Shown: positions 1 through 8,278, numbered from the stretch's first letter. The stretch is DNA of 64,000 nucleotides from JBHJGM01 sp050331815 (GCA_050331815.1 JBHJGM010000009.1:75385-139384), one strand, 5' to 3'. The notes: generated by a model not told the origin, from the letters alone. Numbers and translations are program-made.

Positions 1-619
1 GCGCTTGCGAAGCGGGCTGCCCGAGGGTCGGCGGCAGGTGTCCGAGCAGGTACACAATGACGTCGCCCTTGCCATGGGAATGGGTCCAGGCGATCGGCTC
101 GGTGATACCGTGCTCCTCGGAGACGCCCTCGATAAAAACTTCGAATTCGTCCGAGTCTTTGACGGAAAAATGATACAACTCGTCGATGACTGAAAAGTCC
201 GTAACGCCCGTCGCCAGCGGATGGCCGGGCTTGGTCACCTTGACCGCAAAGGAATGGATGGGCGGATGACCCCGAAACTGCCCGCCGAACACCTGCTGCA
301 AACCCTCCGGAGAGTAACCCGCCGCTCCGGAGTGCCACGCCAGCAGCGTACCGCCTTGAGCCACCCAATCCAAAATGGTCCGTTCCTGCTCAAGGGAAAT
401 CCAATTGGCCTCGCGGTCAGTCTTATGTGTACCGGGCACGATGCTTTCCTTGCAGAGCACGAGCAGGTCAGTGTGTTCGAGCTCCGCGGTGTCGAAAGCC
501 GACGGAAAAAGGTGCGCGGTCAGGCCTTCGGTATGTTCGCCGAGGGCGCGTTTAAGGTTCGGAACGAACGGGGCTGGCGCATGCCAAAAGTCACCGCAGA
601 GAATGAGGGTACGCAACAT
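1..619 (-). CDS. ThuA-like domain protein (3' end cut by window)
   Basis: The minus strand reads without a stop from an ATG at 619 to the window edge, giving 206 visible residues that begin MLRTLILCGDFWHAP. The order of motifs fits the ThuA-like glutamine-amidotransferase-fold family (trehalose-utilisation type). There is a Rossmann-like first strand, a central run reading GGTLLAWHSGAAGYSPEG, then FRGHPPIHSF, VTKPGHPLATG and FSVIDELYHF, and later IAWTHSHGKGDVIVYLLGH. Family members are about 210-260 residues, so only a short C-terminal part is missing. Their substrates are mostly unknown and are often linked to sugar metabolism. The gene lies 61 bp after nuoD on the same strand, so it may share its transcript, but no functional link to complex I is known. 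The family call is firm; the substrate is open. Confidence 0.8.
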   Translation of the reverse strand, partial: MLRTLILCGDFWHAPAPFVPNLKRALGEHTEGLTAHLFPSAFDTAELEHTDLLVLCKESIVPGTHKTDREANWISLEQERTILDWVAQGGTLLAWHSGAAGYSPEGLQQVFGGQFRGHPPIHSFAVKVTKPGHPLATGVTDFSVIDELYHFSVKDSDEFEVFIEGVSEEHGITEPIAWTHSHGKGDVIVYLLGHLPPTLGQPASQA

Positions 620-680
620 GTGCATATCCAAAACGCCTGCGCCCGTTTGCGCAAGGCCGCAGCCCGAAACCCGACGCCGG

Positions 681-1925
681 CTAGCGGTCGCACTCGCCGA
701 GCACGAAGTCGAGGGAGCCGAGGATGACGGTCACATCGGTCAACATGTGCCCGGGTACAATCTTTGAAAGGATGGACAGGTTGCAGAAACTAGGGGCGCG
801 AATCTTCAACCGGTACGGGACGCCCCCACCCTTCGACACGATGAAGAAGCCCAGCGCGCCTTTGGGGTTTTCCGCCTCAAAATAGACCTCGCCGGCGGGC
901 AATTGCGGCCCTTCGGTAACCAGCATGAAGTTTTGGATCAGCTCTTCCATCTTGGTGAGGATCTTGTCCTTCGGCGGTGCAAAAATCTTGCGCGCGTCCT
1001 CGGCGTAGTGGGGACCGTCGGGCATCCTGTCGCAGGCCTGGCGGAGGATTTTGACGCTTTCTCGCATCTCTTCCATGCGGACCAGGTAGCGGTCGTAGCT
1101 GTCGCCCGTGGTGCCGACCGGGATATCGAAATCGTAATTCTCGTAACCGCAGTAAGGCTTGTCCTTGCGGAGATCGGCGGTCAGTCCGGCGGCGCGGGCG
1201 TTGGGACCGGTGATACCGTAGGCGATGGCATCTTCCTTGGAGATGGCTCCGATACCTTCGGTGCGCTGGATAAAAATCTTGTTGCGCGAGAGCAGCTGGT
1301 CGATCTCATCGAGAACCGGCAGCAAGCCTTCGCAAAATTCTTTAACCCGGTCCAGCCAGCCTTCGGGCAGGTCCCGCGCGAGGCCACCGATGCGCGTGTA
1401 GCTGGTGGTGAAGCGGGCGCCGGTCAACTCCTCCATCAGCGTGTAGATTTTCTCACGCTCGGTGAAGGTGTACATGAAGACGGTCAGCGCGCCGGTATCC
1501 ATGCCATACACTCCGATACCGAGCAAGTGCGACTGCAGCCGGGCGAGCTCGCAACAGACCACGCGAATCGCGTCGACGCGCGGCGGCATTTGCAGATTGG
1601 CCAGCTTTTCCGCCGCCACCGAAAAGGTGACATTGTTATGAATGGGCCCGATGTAGTCCAGCCGGTCGGTGTACGGAATGAACTGGTTGTAGGTCATGTT
1701 TTCGGCGATTTTTTCATCGCCGCGGTGCAGGTGACCGATGACCGGGTCGCAGCTTTTGACCACGTCGCCATCAAGATCAATTTTCAGGCGTAACACCCCG
1801 TGCGTACTGGGGTGCGAGGGGCCCATGTTGATGGTCATGGACTCGCCCTGCAACTCGCTGGAGGCGATGTCGGCAGTGCGGGCCGGCAGGTCCTGGATGG
1901 CAATCTCGCGGGTGGTCTGGCTCAT
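681..1925 (-). CDS. nuoD: NADH-quinone oxidoreductase subunit D
   Basis: This encodes the 49-kDa subunit of respiratory complex I (414 residues). The subunit sits in the peripheral arm at the cytoplasmic face and lines the quinone pocket with NuoB. The family signature MGPSHPSTHGVLRL lies near residue 32. It is followed by PVIGHLHRGDEKIAEN and the quinone-site region YTDRLDYI. The C-terminus carries the expected segment ending in GSLDFVLGECDR. The length is normal for a free-standing NuoD, not fused to NuoC. The ATG at 1925 is the natural start, 15 bp after the nuoC stop. The order nuoB-C-D is conserved, but nuoA is not found upstream and nuoE is not found downstream. Confidence 0.97.
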   Translation of the reverse strand: MSQTTREIAIQDLPARTADIASSELQGESMTINMGPSHPSTHGVLRLKIDLDGDVVKSCDPVIGHLHRGDEKIAENMTYNQFIPYTDRLDYIGPIHNNVTFSVAAEKLANLQMPPRVDAIRVVCCELARLQSHLLGIGVYGMDTGALTVFMYTFTEREKIYTLMEELTGARFTTSYTRIGGLARDLPEGWLDRVKEFCEGLLPVLDEIDQLLSRNKIFIQRTEGIGAISKEDAIAYGITGPNARAAGLTADLRKDKPYCGYENYDFDIPVGTTGDSYDRYLVRMEEMRESVKILRQACDRMPDGPHYAEDARKIFAPPKDKILTKMEELIQNFMLVTEGPQLPAGEVYFEAENPKGALGFFIVSKGGGVPYRLKIRAPSFCNLSILSKIVPGHMLTDVTVILGSLDFVLGECDR

Positions 1926-1940
1926 GTTGCGAAAGAAAGG

Positions 1941-2576
1941 CTAATTGTTTTTTTGGCCGGGCTGGGGCTGTTTCTCGGTCCAGCTTTGGTCTTTGGCGCG
2001 CGGTTCTGCCTTGGAAAAACGGCCTTCGCTGGCGGGCGCGACGAAAGGGCCTCCCATCATGGGCGCGGCGACTACGGCAGCACCTGTCTCCTCCGCCACA
2101 TCCGGCGCGGGCAACTCAGTCTCGATTCCGGCCAGCGGAAAATCTTTGCGCAGGGGAAAATAGGGATAGCTGTCCCACATCAAAATGCGGCGCAGGTCGG
2201 GATGGCCGGCAAAGCGGATACCGAACATGTCGAAAGTTTCGCGTTCGTGCCAGTTAGCGGCGGGCCACACCCCGCACAGAGACGGAATTTCGGGCTCGTC
2301 GAGGATTTCGCCTACGCAGTCGGCGTAGATGCGAATGTAATCGTGCCGGGTGGTCGAATAGAGATGATAGTGGCAGCCGAAACGCGGGTCGGCCTCTTCG
2401 CCCCAGTCCACCCCGGAAATATCCATCAGGAAGTCGAACTGCCACTCATCGCGCAGTCGGGCGACGCAGGCGACCAATTGGGCGGCCTTAACGTTGATGG
2501 CCGGGCAATCCGCGCTCTCGCGTTCGGTTGCGCCGGGAAACGCGCTCAGCAGGGCTTCAAGATTCAGTTCAGACAT
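1941..2576 (-). CDS. nuoC: NADH-quinone oxidoreductase subunit C
   Basis: This is the 30-kDa subunit of complex I (211 residues from the ATG at 2576), which bridges NuoB and NuoD in the peripheral arm. The family signature is clear around residues 110-140: WHERETFDMFGIRFAGHP, then LRRILMWDSYPYFPLRKDFPL. An in-frame GTG five codons upstream (2591) is possible, but the ATG giving MSELNLEALL is preferred. The last 45 residues are a less conserved tail rich in Ala, Glu and Gln. It lies between nuoB and nuoD with short gaps, which suggests one transcript. Confidence 0.95.
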   Translation of the reverse strand: MSELNLEALLSAFPGATERESADCPAINVKAAQLVACVARLRDEWQFDFLMDISGVDWGEEADPRFGCHYHLYSTTRHDYIRIYADCVGEILDEPEIPSLCGVWPAANWHERETFDMFGIRFAGHPDLRRILMWDSYPYFPLRKDFPLAGIETELPAPDVAEETGAAVVAAPMMGGPFVAPASEGRFSKAEPRAKDQSWTEKQPQPGQKNN

Positions 2577-2604
2577 CGTATGAAAACGCACTACGGCACT
2601 CGGG

Positions 2605-3186
2605 CTAGGCTTTCCAGGCAGTTTCAGGGCGGTCGATGGGTTTGAAAAGGCTGCGGGTGGAGCGCTCGGTGCCTATTTTCCTTTGCAGCTTCATCAAGCC
2701 ATCGAGCAGGGCTTCGGGGCGCGGCGGGCAACCGCTGATGTATACATCTACGGGCACCACACGATCCACGCCCTGGAGCACCGCGTAGGAGCGGTACATC
2801 CCCCCCGTGGAAGCGCAGGCGCCCATCGCCACCACCCATTTGGGCTCGGCCATCTGATCATAAATGCGACGCACCACCTCGGCCATCTTGTAGGTAACCG
2901 TGCCGGCCACGATCATGCAGTCGCTCTGGCGTGGGGAAAAGCGCATGACCTCCATGCCGAAACGGCTGATGTCAAAGCGCGAACCGCCGCTGGCCATCAG
3001 CTCGATGGCGCAGCAGGCCAGCCCCATCGGCATCGGCCAGACCGAATTTGAACGCACCCAGTTGATCACAGCATCGAGCTTGGAGACGACGACCTCGCCT
3101 TCCACCTTGCCGTTATAGCCAACCTCGGAGGGCCTGGCTGAGGTCTGGTTGGTTGCTGCGGGCGGCTGGGTCGCGGTCTGTGTCAT
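2605..3186 (-). CDS. nuoB: NADH-quinone oxidoreductase subunit B
   Basis: This is the complex I subunit that holds the terminal iron-sulfur cluster N2, which passes electrons to quinone. It has 193 residues from the ATG at 3186; an in-frame TTG at 3237 would add 17 poorly conserved residues. The four N2 ligands are visible: adjacent Cys58 and Cys59 in GLACCAIELMASGG, Cys124 in MGACASTGG, and Cys153 in ISGCPPRPEALLDG. The N-terminal 25 residues are Thr/Gln/Pro-rich and unlike the core. It is the first nuo gene here; the next gene upstream is a membrane protein that is not NuoA. Confidence 0.97.
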   Translation of the reverse strand: MTQTATQPPAATNQTSARPSEVGYNGKVEGEVVVSKLDAVINWVRSNSVWPMPMGLACCAIELMASGGSRFDISRFGMEVMRFSPRQSDCMIVAGTVTYKMAEVVRRIYDQMAEPKWVVAMGACASTGGMYRSYAVLQGVDRVVPVDVYISGCPPRPEALLDGLMKLQRKIGTERSTRSLFKPIDRPETAWKA

Positions 3187-3397
3187 GGCTGCGTCGATGT
3201 TATTCTGAAAAGTGCTCTCGAGGGTGGCGTGCGGCAAGCATGCATTCGCCAGATACCAATAGCTTTTATTATGCCGATGGGTGCCCCGCTGTCAGGTCGT
3301 CAGCGTCGATTTTTTGGGATCTGTGCGACTGAGGATCCAAATAAGGTCTACCTGCGCGTAAAGGCGGTTGCAGGGGCCCCTCGTTCCGTGGGGGGGC

Positions 3398-3832
3398 TCA
3401 GCTTCCATCGCCCTGGGCGGTTTCAGTTTGCTCGGCCTTGGCCGCGTCGCCGCGCAAGCCGAGGGCCTCGCCGCCCCAAATCGTCAGCCAGTAGGCAGCC
3501 ACCATGGCTACAGTCGCCAGCAACAGGCTCAGCGGAAAATTCCAGCCCTTGCGCAGCATCCAGGGCAACAGGACAAAGGGCACCAGGCTGGGCAAGACGA
3601 GCCAAACGATCTCGACCGAAAGGTCCGCAATATCATTGATCGCCTTGGTGAGGACTTCGGGCCCATCCGTTTTCGCCAGACGCCGACCGTCCACATAAAT
3701 CCAGACCATGGCCAGGTAGGTGGTCAACGGGAGCGAGGCGATGATCGCGCCAAGGAGCTTGTTCGCTTTACCAGTTTCCGAAACGAGCACGACGATCAGC
3801 GCGCTCAGGGCATATTTAACAAACACATACAT
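3398..3832 (-). CDS. DUF3147-type small membrane protein
   Basis: An integral membrane protein of 144 residues from the ATG at 3832. The start MYVFVKYALSALIVVLVSE and the following LLGAIIASLPLTTYLAMVWIY match my memory of the DUF3147 family, whose function is unknown. Four hydrophobic segments are visible, near residues 3-20, 27-45, 75-95 and 102-122. The last 20 residues are charged. The reading frame extends 38 codons further upstream, but that part overlaps the region in front of the tRNA gene and lacks the family pattern, so the later ATG is chosen. It lies 211 bp upstream of nuoB on the same strand. It occupies the place where nuoA would be expected but does not resemble it. Confidence 0.7.
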   Translation of the reverse strand: MYVFVKYALSALIVVLVSETGKANKLLGAIIASLPLTTYLAMVWIYVDGRRLAKTDGPEVLTKAINDIADLSVEIVWLVLPSLVPFVLLPWMLRKGWNFPLSLLLATVAMVAAYWLTIWGGEALGLRGDAAKAEQTETAQGDGS

Positions 3833-3903
3833 GCGCGAAGCATGCGTCGCCGCCGCATCCAGCGGCAAGCAAGTGTGCGCTAGCAGGCGTTGCTGCTTTG
3901 CCA

Positions 3904-3931
3904 TTGACCGAAGCAGCCGAGAAAGTAGTCT
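3904..3931 (+). promoter_or_regulatory. Possible sigma-70-type promoter of the tRNA-Ser gene
   Basis: TTGACC (3904-3909) and TAGTCT (3926-3931) are spaced 16 bp apart. They would place a transcript start near 3938, about 39 bases before the mature tRNA. The -35 is good and the -10 is poor, so this is only a candidate. Confidence 0.3.
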
Positions 3932-3976
3932 GCGCGATTGCGACAACGCTTTTCCAAGCGGTTCCTACACTTGCGT

Positions 3977-4066
3977 GGAGAGATGACAGAGTGGTCGATT
4001 GTGCAGCATTGGAAATGCTGTGTACCGGAAACGGTACCGAGGGTTCGAATCCCTCTCTCTCCGCCA
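3977..4066 (+). tRNA. tRNA-Ser (anticodon GGA)
   Basis: A full type II (long variable arm) cloverleaf can be folded by eye. The acceptor arm GGAGAGA (3977-3983) pairs with TCTCTCC (4056-4062), followed by discriminator G and an encoded CCA (4064-4066). The anticodon loop TTGGAAA (4009-4015) gives anticodon GGA, which reads UCC and UCU. The variable arm GTACCGGAAACGGTAC forms its own hairpin. The T arm is GAGGG-TTCGAAT-CCCTC (4039-4055). An IS3-type remnant begins about 160 bp downstream. Confidence 0.97.
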
Positions 4067-4228
4067 GTTTATTAGATACTCTCGAAGAGGGGATTGTGGA
4101 AAATGCCCGCAAACCCTTTGAAGAGTAAGAACGTCGATAAGAACACGTTCGCGTGACTCGAGCGCCAGACAACCTAAAGTAGGCCATTGCTGGTGGAGTG
4201 GGTTTCCGGCATAAGCGGGGAAATCCCG

Positions 4229-4586
4229 ATGAAGAGGAGCCGCCACACGACCGAACAGAGCATCCGCATATTGCGTTAAAGCGAAGGCCTAACCGTCAAG
4301 GAGGCGTGCCGAGCGCACAACATGAGTCCAGCGACGTTTTACCGCTGGCGCAGCAAGTATGGCGGGATGTAGCTGACCGAGGCGCAGCGCCTGCTCGAGT
4401 TGGAGAAGGAGAACGACGAGCTCAAGCGAATCGTGGCTGACCAGACCTTGCAGGTGCGCGCGCTGAGGTTCGCCTTAGGAAACACCTCTGAGCCCGGTTG
4501 GCCATGTGCACAGCGCGGCCCAGGAGGTGTGTTGTCCGCTGGATTGTACCGGGATGAAGGCGAGTCGGTAGCTGGGCTTCATCCGT
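4229..4586 (+). pseudogene. IS3-family transposase OrfA remnant
   Basis: The frame starting at the ATG at 4229 encodes a typical IS3-type OrfA helix-turn-helix protein, but two in-frame stops break it: TAA at 4277 and TAG about 90 bases later. Read through the stops, the order is MKRSRHTTEQSIRILR, then VKEACRAHNMSPATFYRWR, then a leucine-zipper-like segment with LTEAQRLLELEKENDELKR and IVADQTLQVRAL. That is the expected HTH plus zipper layout. After about 4480 the similarity fades. No OrfB with its DDE catalytic domain is found. The element is therefore immobile. Its right edge runs into the truncated P-loop kinase gene at about 4600, and tRNA-Ser lies to its left. Confidence 0.85.
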
Positions 4587-4953
4587 AGCACACTTGGCTA
4601 CAGCCTAGACCTGTGCCGCAGAAGATGATGGTTAATCGTATGTTCGGTATCAACGGCTCCAAAAATGGGGCCCATCGTTTGTGCTGAAAAGCCGCCTCAA
4701 CGACGAGACTGATATCGGAATCGAGCAGGTGCCGCACGACCTCGAAAAAAGTTGTGGTGACCCGCACATTGGCATCTTCTGCAAGCTCTGCGTGCGAGCG
4801 CCCCACTGTGTTTACATAGCCTTCTTTGAGGCTGTCGCGGGCAATGCAGGGCATGTGCAGGGCGCCCGCAAGCAGCGGTGCCAGCGTTGTTTTTCCAGAG
4901 CCCGCGCGCCCCGTTACCACCACCAGCCGAGGTGTTTCGCTTCTGTTTTGCAT
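4579..4953 (-). CDS. P-loop kinase-like protein, C-terminally truncated
   Basis: The frame encodes 124 residues from the ATG at 4953. The Walker A motif is GRAGSGKTT (residues 15-23). It is followed by a HMPCIARDSLKEGYVNT segment, typical of zeta-toxin/AAA_33-type small-molecule kinases, and by LVVEAAFQHKRWAPFLE. Members of this group are usually 160-190 residues. This one stops after one more strand (RLTIIFCG), and its last 11 or so residues appear to be encoded by DNA of the IS3 remnant. The nucleotide-binding half is intact, but the lid and the C-terminal helices are lost, so the product is probably inactive. It follows moaE by 13 bp on the same strand and may once have been the last gene of that operon. 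The substrate is unknown. Confidence 0.6.
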   Translation of the reverse strand: MQNRSETPRLVVVTGRAGSGKTTLAPLLAGALHMPCIARDSLKEGYVNTVGRSHAELAEDANVRVTTTFFEVVRHLLDSDISLVVEAAFQHKRWAPFLEPLIPNIRLTIIFCGTGLGCSQVCYG

Positions 4954-4966
4954 CACCTGAACGGAT

Positions 4967-5392
4967 CTACTTGTCGCTGCCGATCCAGCGATGGGGGGCG
5001 TCGCGGTAGAGCTCTTTTTTCCAGATTGGCACATCTTGCTTGATGCGGTCGATGATGGCCTGGCAGGCCACAAAAGCGGCTTTTCGGTGCGCCGCCGTAA
5101 CGCCTACCCAGACGGCCATGTCACCGATGGCCAGCTCGCCCATGCGATGGACCGCCCGGGCCGCCACAATCTCAAACTCCGCGCCTGCCGCTTCGACAAT
5201 GGCTTGTCCTTGTTTCAGCGCCAGCGCTTCATACGCCTCGTATTGCAACCGCAAGACCGCCCGGTCGTCGTTATGGTCACGCACCCAGCCCTCGAAGCCG
5301 CAAAAGGCCCCGGCAGCCTCGTTGAACATGGCCGCACGCAGCGCGGACCCATCGATCGGCTTGGCACTTAAGCTGAAGGCGAAACGCTCCAT
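4967..5392 (-). CDS. moaE: Molybdopterin synthase catalytic subunit
   Basis: MoaE (141 residues) inserts two sulfur atoms, carried by MoaD, into cyclic pyranopterin monophosphate to form molybdopterin. The family core is visible: FCGFEGWVRDHND near residue 30, then LQYEAYEALA, AVHRMGELAIGDMAV, VTAAHRKAAF and IKQDVPIWKKE. Lys118 and Lys125 correspond to the catalytic lysines of the family. It follows moaD with a 4-bp gap. The set moeA-moaC-moaD-moaE is compact and probably one operon; moaA and moaB are not in the window. Confidence 0.96.
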   Translation of the reverse strand: MERFAFSLSAKPIDGSALRAAMFNEAAGAFCGFEGWVRDHNDDRAVLRLQYEAYEALALKQGQAIVEAAGAEFEIVAARAVHRMGELAIGDMAVWVGVTAAHRKAAFVACQAIIDRIKQDVPIWKKELYRDAPHRWIGSDK

Positions 5393-5396
5393 GGCT

Positions 5397-5639
5397 CTAG
5401 CCTCCGGCCACCGGCGGCATCAGCGCAACGTGTGCGCCGTCGGTGAGCGGTGCCTGCGCGTCGACAAACGCATCGTCCACGGCGAAACGCACATGCGCGG
5501 CGTCCAAGGAAAGTGGATACGCCATGGCCAGCTCCGCGTACAGTTCAGCAGGCGAGCGCGCCGAAGTCTCGCGCCTCTCGCGACCGAGTCCGCGGCGCTC
5601 CTTCAGGGCCCCGAAGTAAGTAACATGCACGGTGATCAT
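5397..5639 (-). CDS. moaD: Molybdopterin synthase sulfur-carrier subunit
   Basis: An 80-residue ubiquitin-fold protein that ends in Gly-Gly, the residues that are adenylated and thiocarboxylated before sulfur transfer. The sequence near the C-terminus, DGAHVALMPPVAGG, matches the family end. The start overlaps the moaC stop by four bases (5636-5639), which suggests translational coupling. Partner of the MoaE encoded next. Confidence 0.94.
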   Translation of the reverse strand: MITVHVTYFGALKERRGLGRERRETSARSPAELYAELAMAYPLSLDAAHVRFAVDDAFVDAQAPLTDGAHVALMPPVAGG

Positions 5640-6148
5640 TCAGCGCTCGTGTTCAGGGGCGCAGTCTTTTCAGGCGCCGTGTAGTCTGACTTGCCTCCGC
5701 GCTTTTCCAGCAGCCGCACCTGCTCGATAACGATGGCCGGATTGAGCGCCTTGCACATATCATGAAGGGTCAGCGCCGCGATGGATACCGCGGTCAGCGC
5801 CTCCATCTCGAGCCCGGTTTTGTGCGTGGCGCGCATGGAGGCACGAATGCGCACGCGCTCCGGATCAACCGGCTCAATTTCGATACGGGCCTTCTCCAGC
5901 GCGATGTGGTGGCACAGCGGAATGAGGAGGCTGGTCTGCTTGGCCGCCTGCGTTCCCGCCACAATCGCCGTGGCAAAAACGGGACCCTTCGCCGAATGAA
6001 TCTCGCCCCCCTGCAACTGCTTGAGCACCTCCGCGCCCAGGTGAACCTGTGCCTCGGCGACGGCTTCGCGACGCGTGACGGCCTTGTCGCCGACGTCGAC
6101 CATGGCCGGCTGACCCGAGGCATCGATGTGTGAAAAATCAGGCATCAT
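5636..6148 (-). CDS. moaC: Cyclic pyranopterin monophosphate synthase
   Basis: MoaC (170 residues) converts the MoaA product to cyclic pyranopterin monophosphate. Conserved blocks are MVDVGDKAVTRREAVA near residue 16, KGPVFATAIVAGTQAAKQT, LIPLCHHIALEKARIE and TGLEMEALTAVSIAALTLHDMCKA; the last holds the catalytic Asp and Lys. The C-terminal 20 residues are a variable tail. Its start overlaps the moeA stop codon by one base. Confidence 0.96.
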   Translation of the reverse strand: MMPDFSHIDASGQPAMVDVGDKAVTRREAVAEAQVHLGAEVLKQLQGGEIHSAKGPVFATAIVAGTQAAKQTSLLIPLCHHIALEKARIEIEPVDPERVRIRASMRATHKTGLEMEALTAVSIAALTLHDMCKALNPAIVIEQVRLLEKRGGKSDYTAPEKTAPLNTSAE

Positions 6149-7341
6149 TACTGCCAGGAAAAGAAGGGAAAGGCGCCACCGACGGCAAACTCGCTTTCTT
6201 CGAGGGGCAGTTCGATGAAGCCATCGGAAGCCAGCACCGTGGTGAAGTCTCCCGAGTTGTTCGAAGGCACCGGTCTGACGCCCTCAGCGCTGCGAGCAAC
6301 CGTCAGGAAACAGGTCATCGGCTGCTTAAAGCTGTAAGGCTGCGCAAGCCGGGCGGTTTGTCCATCCGTGGCTGGCCCGCCGGCGGCGTTTCGCAGCGCG
6401 GGAAGAATCCATCGATGCAGGCCCACCATCGCCGACATCGGATTGCCTGGCAGCAGAAAAATCGATTGACCCTGCGCTCCTTTGGCAAAGGCGAAGGGCT
6501 TGCCCGGGCGCTGGGCCACGCCGTGAAAACGCTTTTTCGCACCCAGCGTTTCGAGCACGCGCGGCAGGTGGTCGGCTTTTCCCTTGGATGCTGAGCCGGT
6601 GAAAACCATCACTTGGTGCTGACGCAGCGCTTGGGAAACACGCTCCTGCAGCACTTCGGGGTTGTCGGGCAGGTGTGCCTGTTCAGCCGCCGGAAAGCCG
6701 GCCATTTGCAGCGCGACCGAAAGGGCGGTGAGGTTCGACTGGCGGATCTGATGGGGCTCCGGCGTGGCCTCGATCGGGACCAGTTCGTCACCGGTGGAAA
6801 ACACCACGATGGAGGGAATCGCGTCCACGCAAAGCGTGGCATAACCGCACGAGGCTGCCACGGCCAGTTCCCGCGAGCCCAGCCGGGTGCCTTTCGCCAG
6901 CAGCACATCGCCCTGCTGGCCATCCATGCCGCACGGGTGCAAAAAATGGTTGGGCGGCAGGACAAATGTCTCGGCAATACGTACCGTCTCCGCTTCGCGT
7001 GTCACTGCCTCGTAAGGCACGACAAGCTCCGCGCCGGTGGGGCAGACTGCACCGGTGGCGACTTCGACACAAGTGCCCAAGCCTTCCAGGCTGCGCCCCT
7101 GCGCGCCGGCCGGCTGGTAGCCCGTTACCCGAAGCGGTTGCCGCGCCCTGAAATCGTTCAGGCGCAGGGCGTAGCCATCCATCATCACCCGGGTGTAGGG
7201 CGGCAGGTCGCGGTCCGCGACAACAGGTTCCTGCAACGTGCGCCCGACCGCGGCTTCGATAGGTTGGCGCACCGAAGCCGCGCGCTGCAGCTGCGTGGCC
7301 AGGATTTCCCAGACGTTTTGAGTTGATATTAACGGCTCCAT
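6148..7341 (-). CDS. moeA: Molybdopterin molybdenumtransferase MoeA
   Basis: MoeA (397 residues) inserts molybdate into adenylated molybdopterin to form the active cofactor. The N-terminal substrate domain has DLPPYTRVMMDGYALR near residue 45. The MoCF-like domain has STGDELVP and a glycine-rich segment GSASKGKADHLPRVLE in place of the more common GGVS-type loop. It then has VAQRPGKPFAFAKG and LLPGNPMSAMVG. It is the first gene of the moe/moa cluster. Its ATG overlaps, on the opposite strand, the longest possible start of the cupin-like gene, so the two genes are divergent with almost no intergenic DNA. Confidence 0.95.
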   Translation of the reverse strand: MEPLISTQNVWEILATQLQRAASVRQPIEAAVGRTLQEPVVADRDLPPYTRVMMDGYALRLNDFRARQPLRVTGYQPAGAQGRSLEGLGTCVEVATGAVCPTGAELVVPYEAVTREAETVRIAETFVLPPNHFLHPCGMDGQQGDVLLAKGTRLGSRELAVAASCGYATLCVDAIPSIVVFSTGDELVPIEATPEPHQIRQSNLTALSVALQMAGFPAAEQAHLPDNPEVLQERVSQALRQHQVMVFTGSASKGKADHLPRVLETLGAKKRFHGVAQRPGKPFAFAKGAQGQSIFLLPGNPMSAMVGLHRWILPALRNAAGGPATDGQTARLAQPYSFKQPMTCFLTVARSAEGVRPVPSNNSGDFTTVLASDGFIELPLEESEFAVGGAFPFFSWQ

Positions 7342-7405
7342 GCGCAGTTTCGCTAATCCGATGACCGTAAGAACAATTCAGTCGGCGACGTCAAACAACC
7401 CGGCC

Positions 7406-7945
7406 ATGTCACCCGAATCGATGGCCCGTGTCGAGGTTCTCAAGCAGCAACTCGATTTGCAGCCTCTGCCGCTGGAAAACGGGAGCTTCACCATCTGCAG
7501 CCTTTCGAAGCTGATGGTCGCCGCCAAGGACGGCCCTTCGCCCGCCTGCAATGCAATTTACTACCTGCTGACCGCCGACGATCCGCAGAACAACCTGCAC
7601 TGGCTGTTTAGCGATGACACCGAGATGCTTTTGGAAGGCGGTCCGTACCGCCGCTACGCATTCGAGCCAAACGGTACCGTCCGCGAGCAGCACATCGGCA
7701 CGGACGTGGCAGGCGGGCAGCGGCCTATCTTTCACGCACCGGGAGGCAGCTGGAAGGCGGCTCGCCTGGACCCGGGGGTCGACTATGCGCTGATCGGTTC
7801 GGTGGTGGCCCCGGCCTGGAATCCCAGCCGCGTCATAATAGGGGCCGGCCAGAAGTTTGTTGCGCGCTATGCGGATAAAGCGCCTTGGGCGACGGAAGCC
7901 TTTCTGCGTGAATTAATCGGCCCCAACTGGCAGGAAGGCATCTGA
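7406..7945 (+). CDS. Cupin_5 (DUF985)-like protein
   Basis: A protein of 179 residues from the ATG at 7406; the frame stays open to an ATG at 7340. A conserved run fits the Cupin_5/DUF985 pattern: NAIYYLLTADDPQNNLHWLF, then DTEMLLEGGPYRRYAFEPNG, QHIGTDVAGGQRPIFHAPGG, and YALIGSVVAPAWNP. The usual histidine-rich metal site is thin: family members often have an HPEGG motif near the N-terminus, which is replaced here by KDGPSPACN. The product may therefore be a divergent, perhaps non-metal cupin. Function unknown. Confidence 0.65.
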   Translation: MSPESMARVEVLKQQLDLQPLPLENGSFTICSLSKLMVAAKDGPSPACNAIYYLLTADDPQNNLHWLFSDDTEMLLEGGPYRRYAFEPNGTVREQHIGTDVAGGQRPIFHAPGGSWKAARLDPGVDYALIGSVVAPAWNPSRVIIGAGQKFVARYADKAPWATEAFLRELIGPNWQEGI

Positions 7946-7975
7946 GCCGAACTTTGCAGCGCCGCCGCGCTGTGG

Positions 7976-8278
7976 CTACCCGCCGAAGTCGTACACCAAC
8001 CCGCGCCCGACATACGCCTCGAAGTAATTCTCCACGAAATCCACGTGTTGCGGGTGACTCTGGTAGGCGTCCGCGGCCGCCTGATCTTCGAAGTCCATCG
8101 AGATCGCCACCGCAAAGGAATCGTCGACGATGGCCCGCGGGCTCCGCACGGCGGGACCGACCCGGAAATTGTGCACACCGGGGATATCGGCGAGCAGCTT
8201 GTGGCAACCCTCCAGTAGTTTCTCCCGGTTTTCAGCGATGGGTGCATTCGCCCAAAAGATGACGACGTGTGTGATCAT
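7976..8278 (-). CDS. Dabb (stress-responsive A/B barrel) domain protein
   Basis: A 100-residue single-domain protein. The start MITHVVIFW and the later VGPAVRSPRAIVDDSFAVAI and YQSHPQHVDFVENYF segments match the Dabb ferredoxin-like fold, in which HP and HxxF positions are conserved. These proteins form dimeric alpha-beta barrels; most have no assigned substrate. The ATG at 8278 is chosen because the 12 extra upstream codons lack family similarity. It abuts the next gene head to head. Confidence 0.85.
   Translation of the reverse strand: MITHVVIFWANAPIAENREKLLEGCHKLLADIPGVHNFRVGPAVRSPRAIVDDSFAVAISMDFEDQAAADAYQSHPQHVDFVENYFEAYVGRGLVYDFGG

Noticed and set aside
3398..3832. nuoA candidate upstream of nuoB
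   Set aside because: The protein has four helices and a DUF3147-like start, not the NuoA pattern, and is longer than typical for NuoA.
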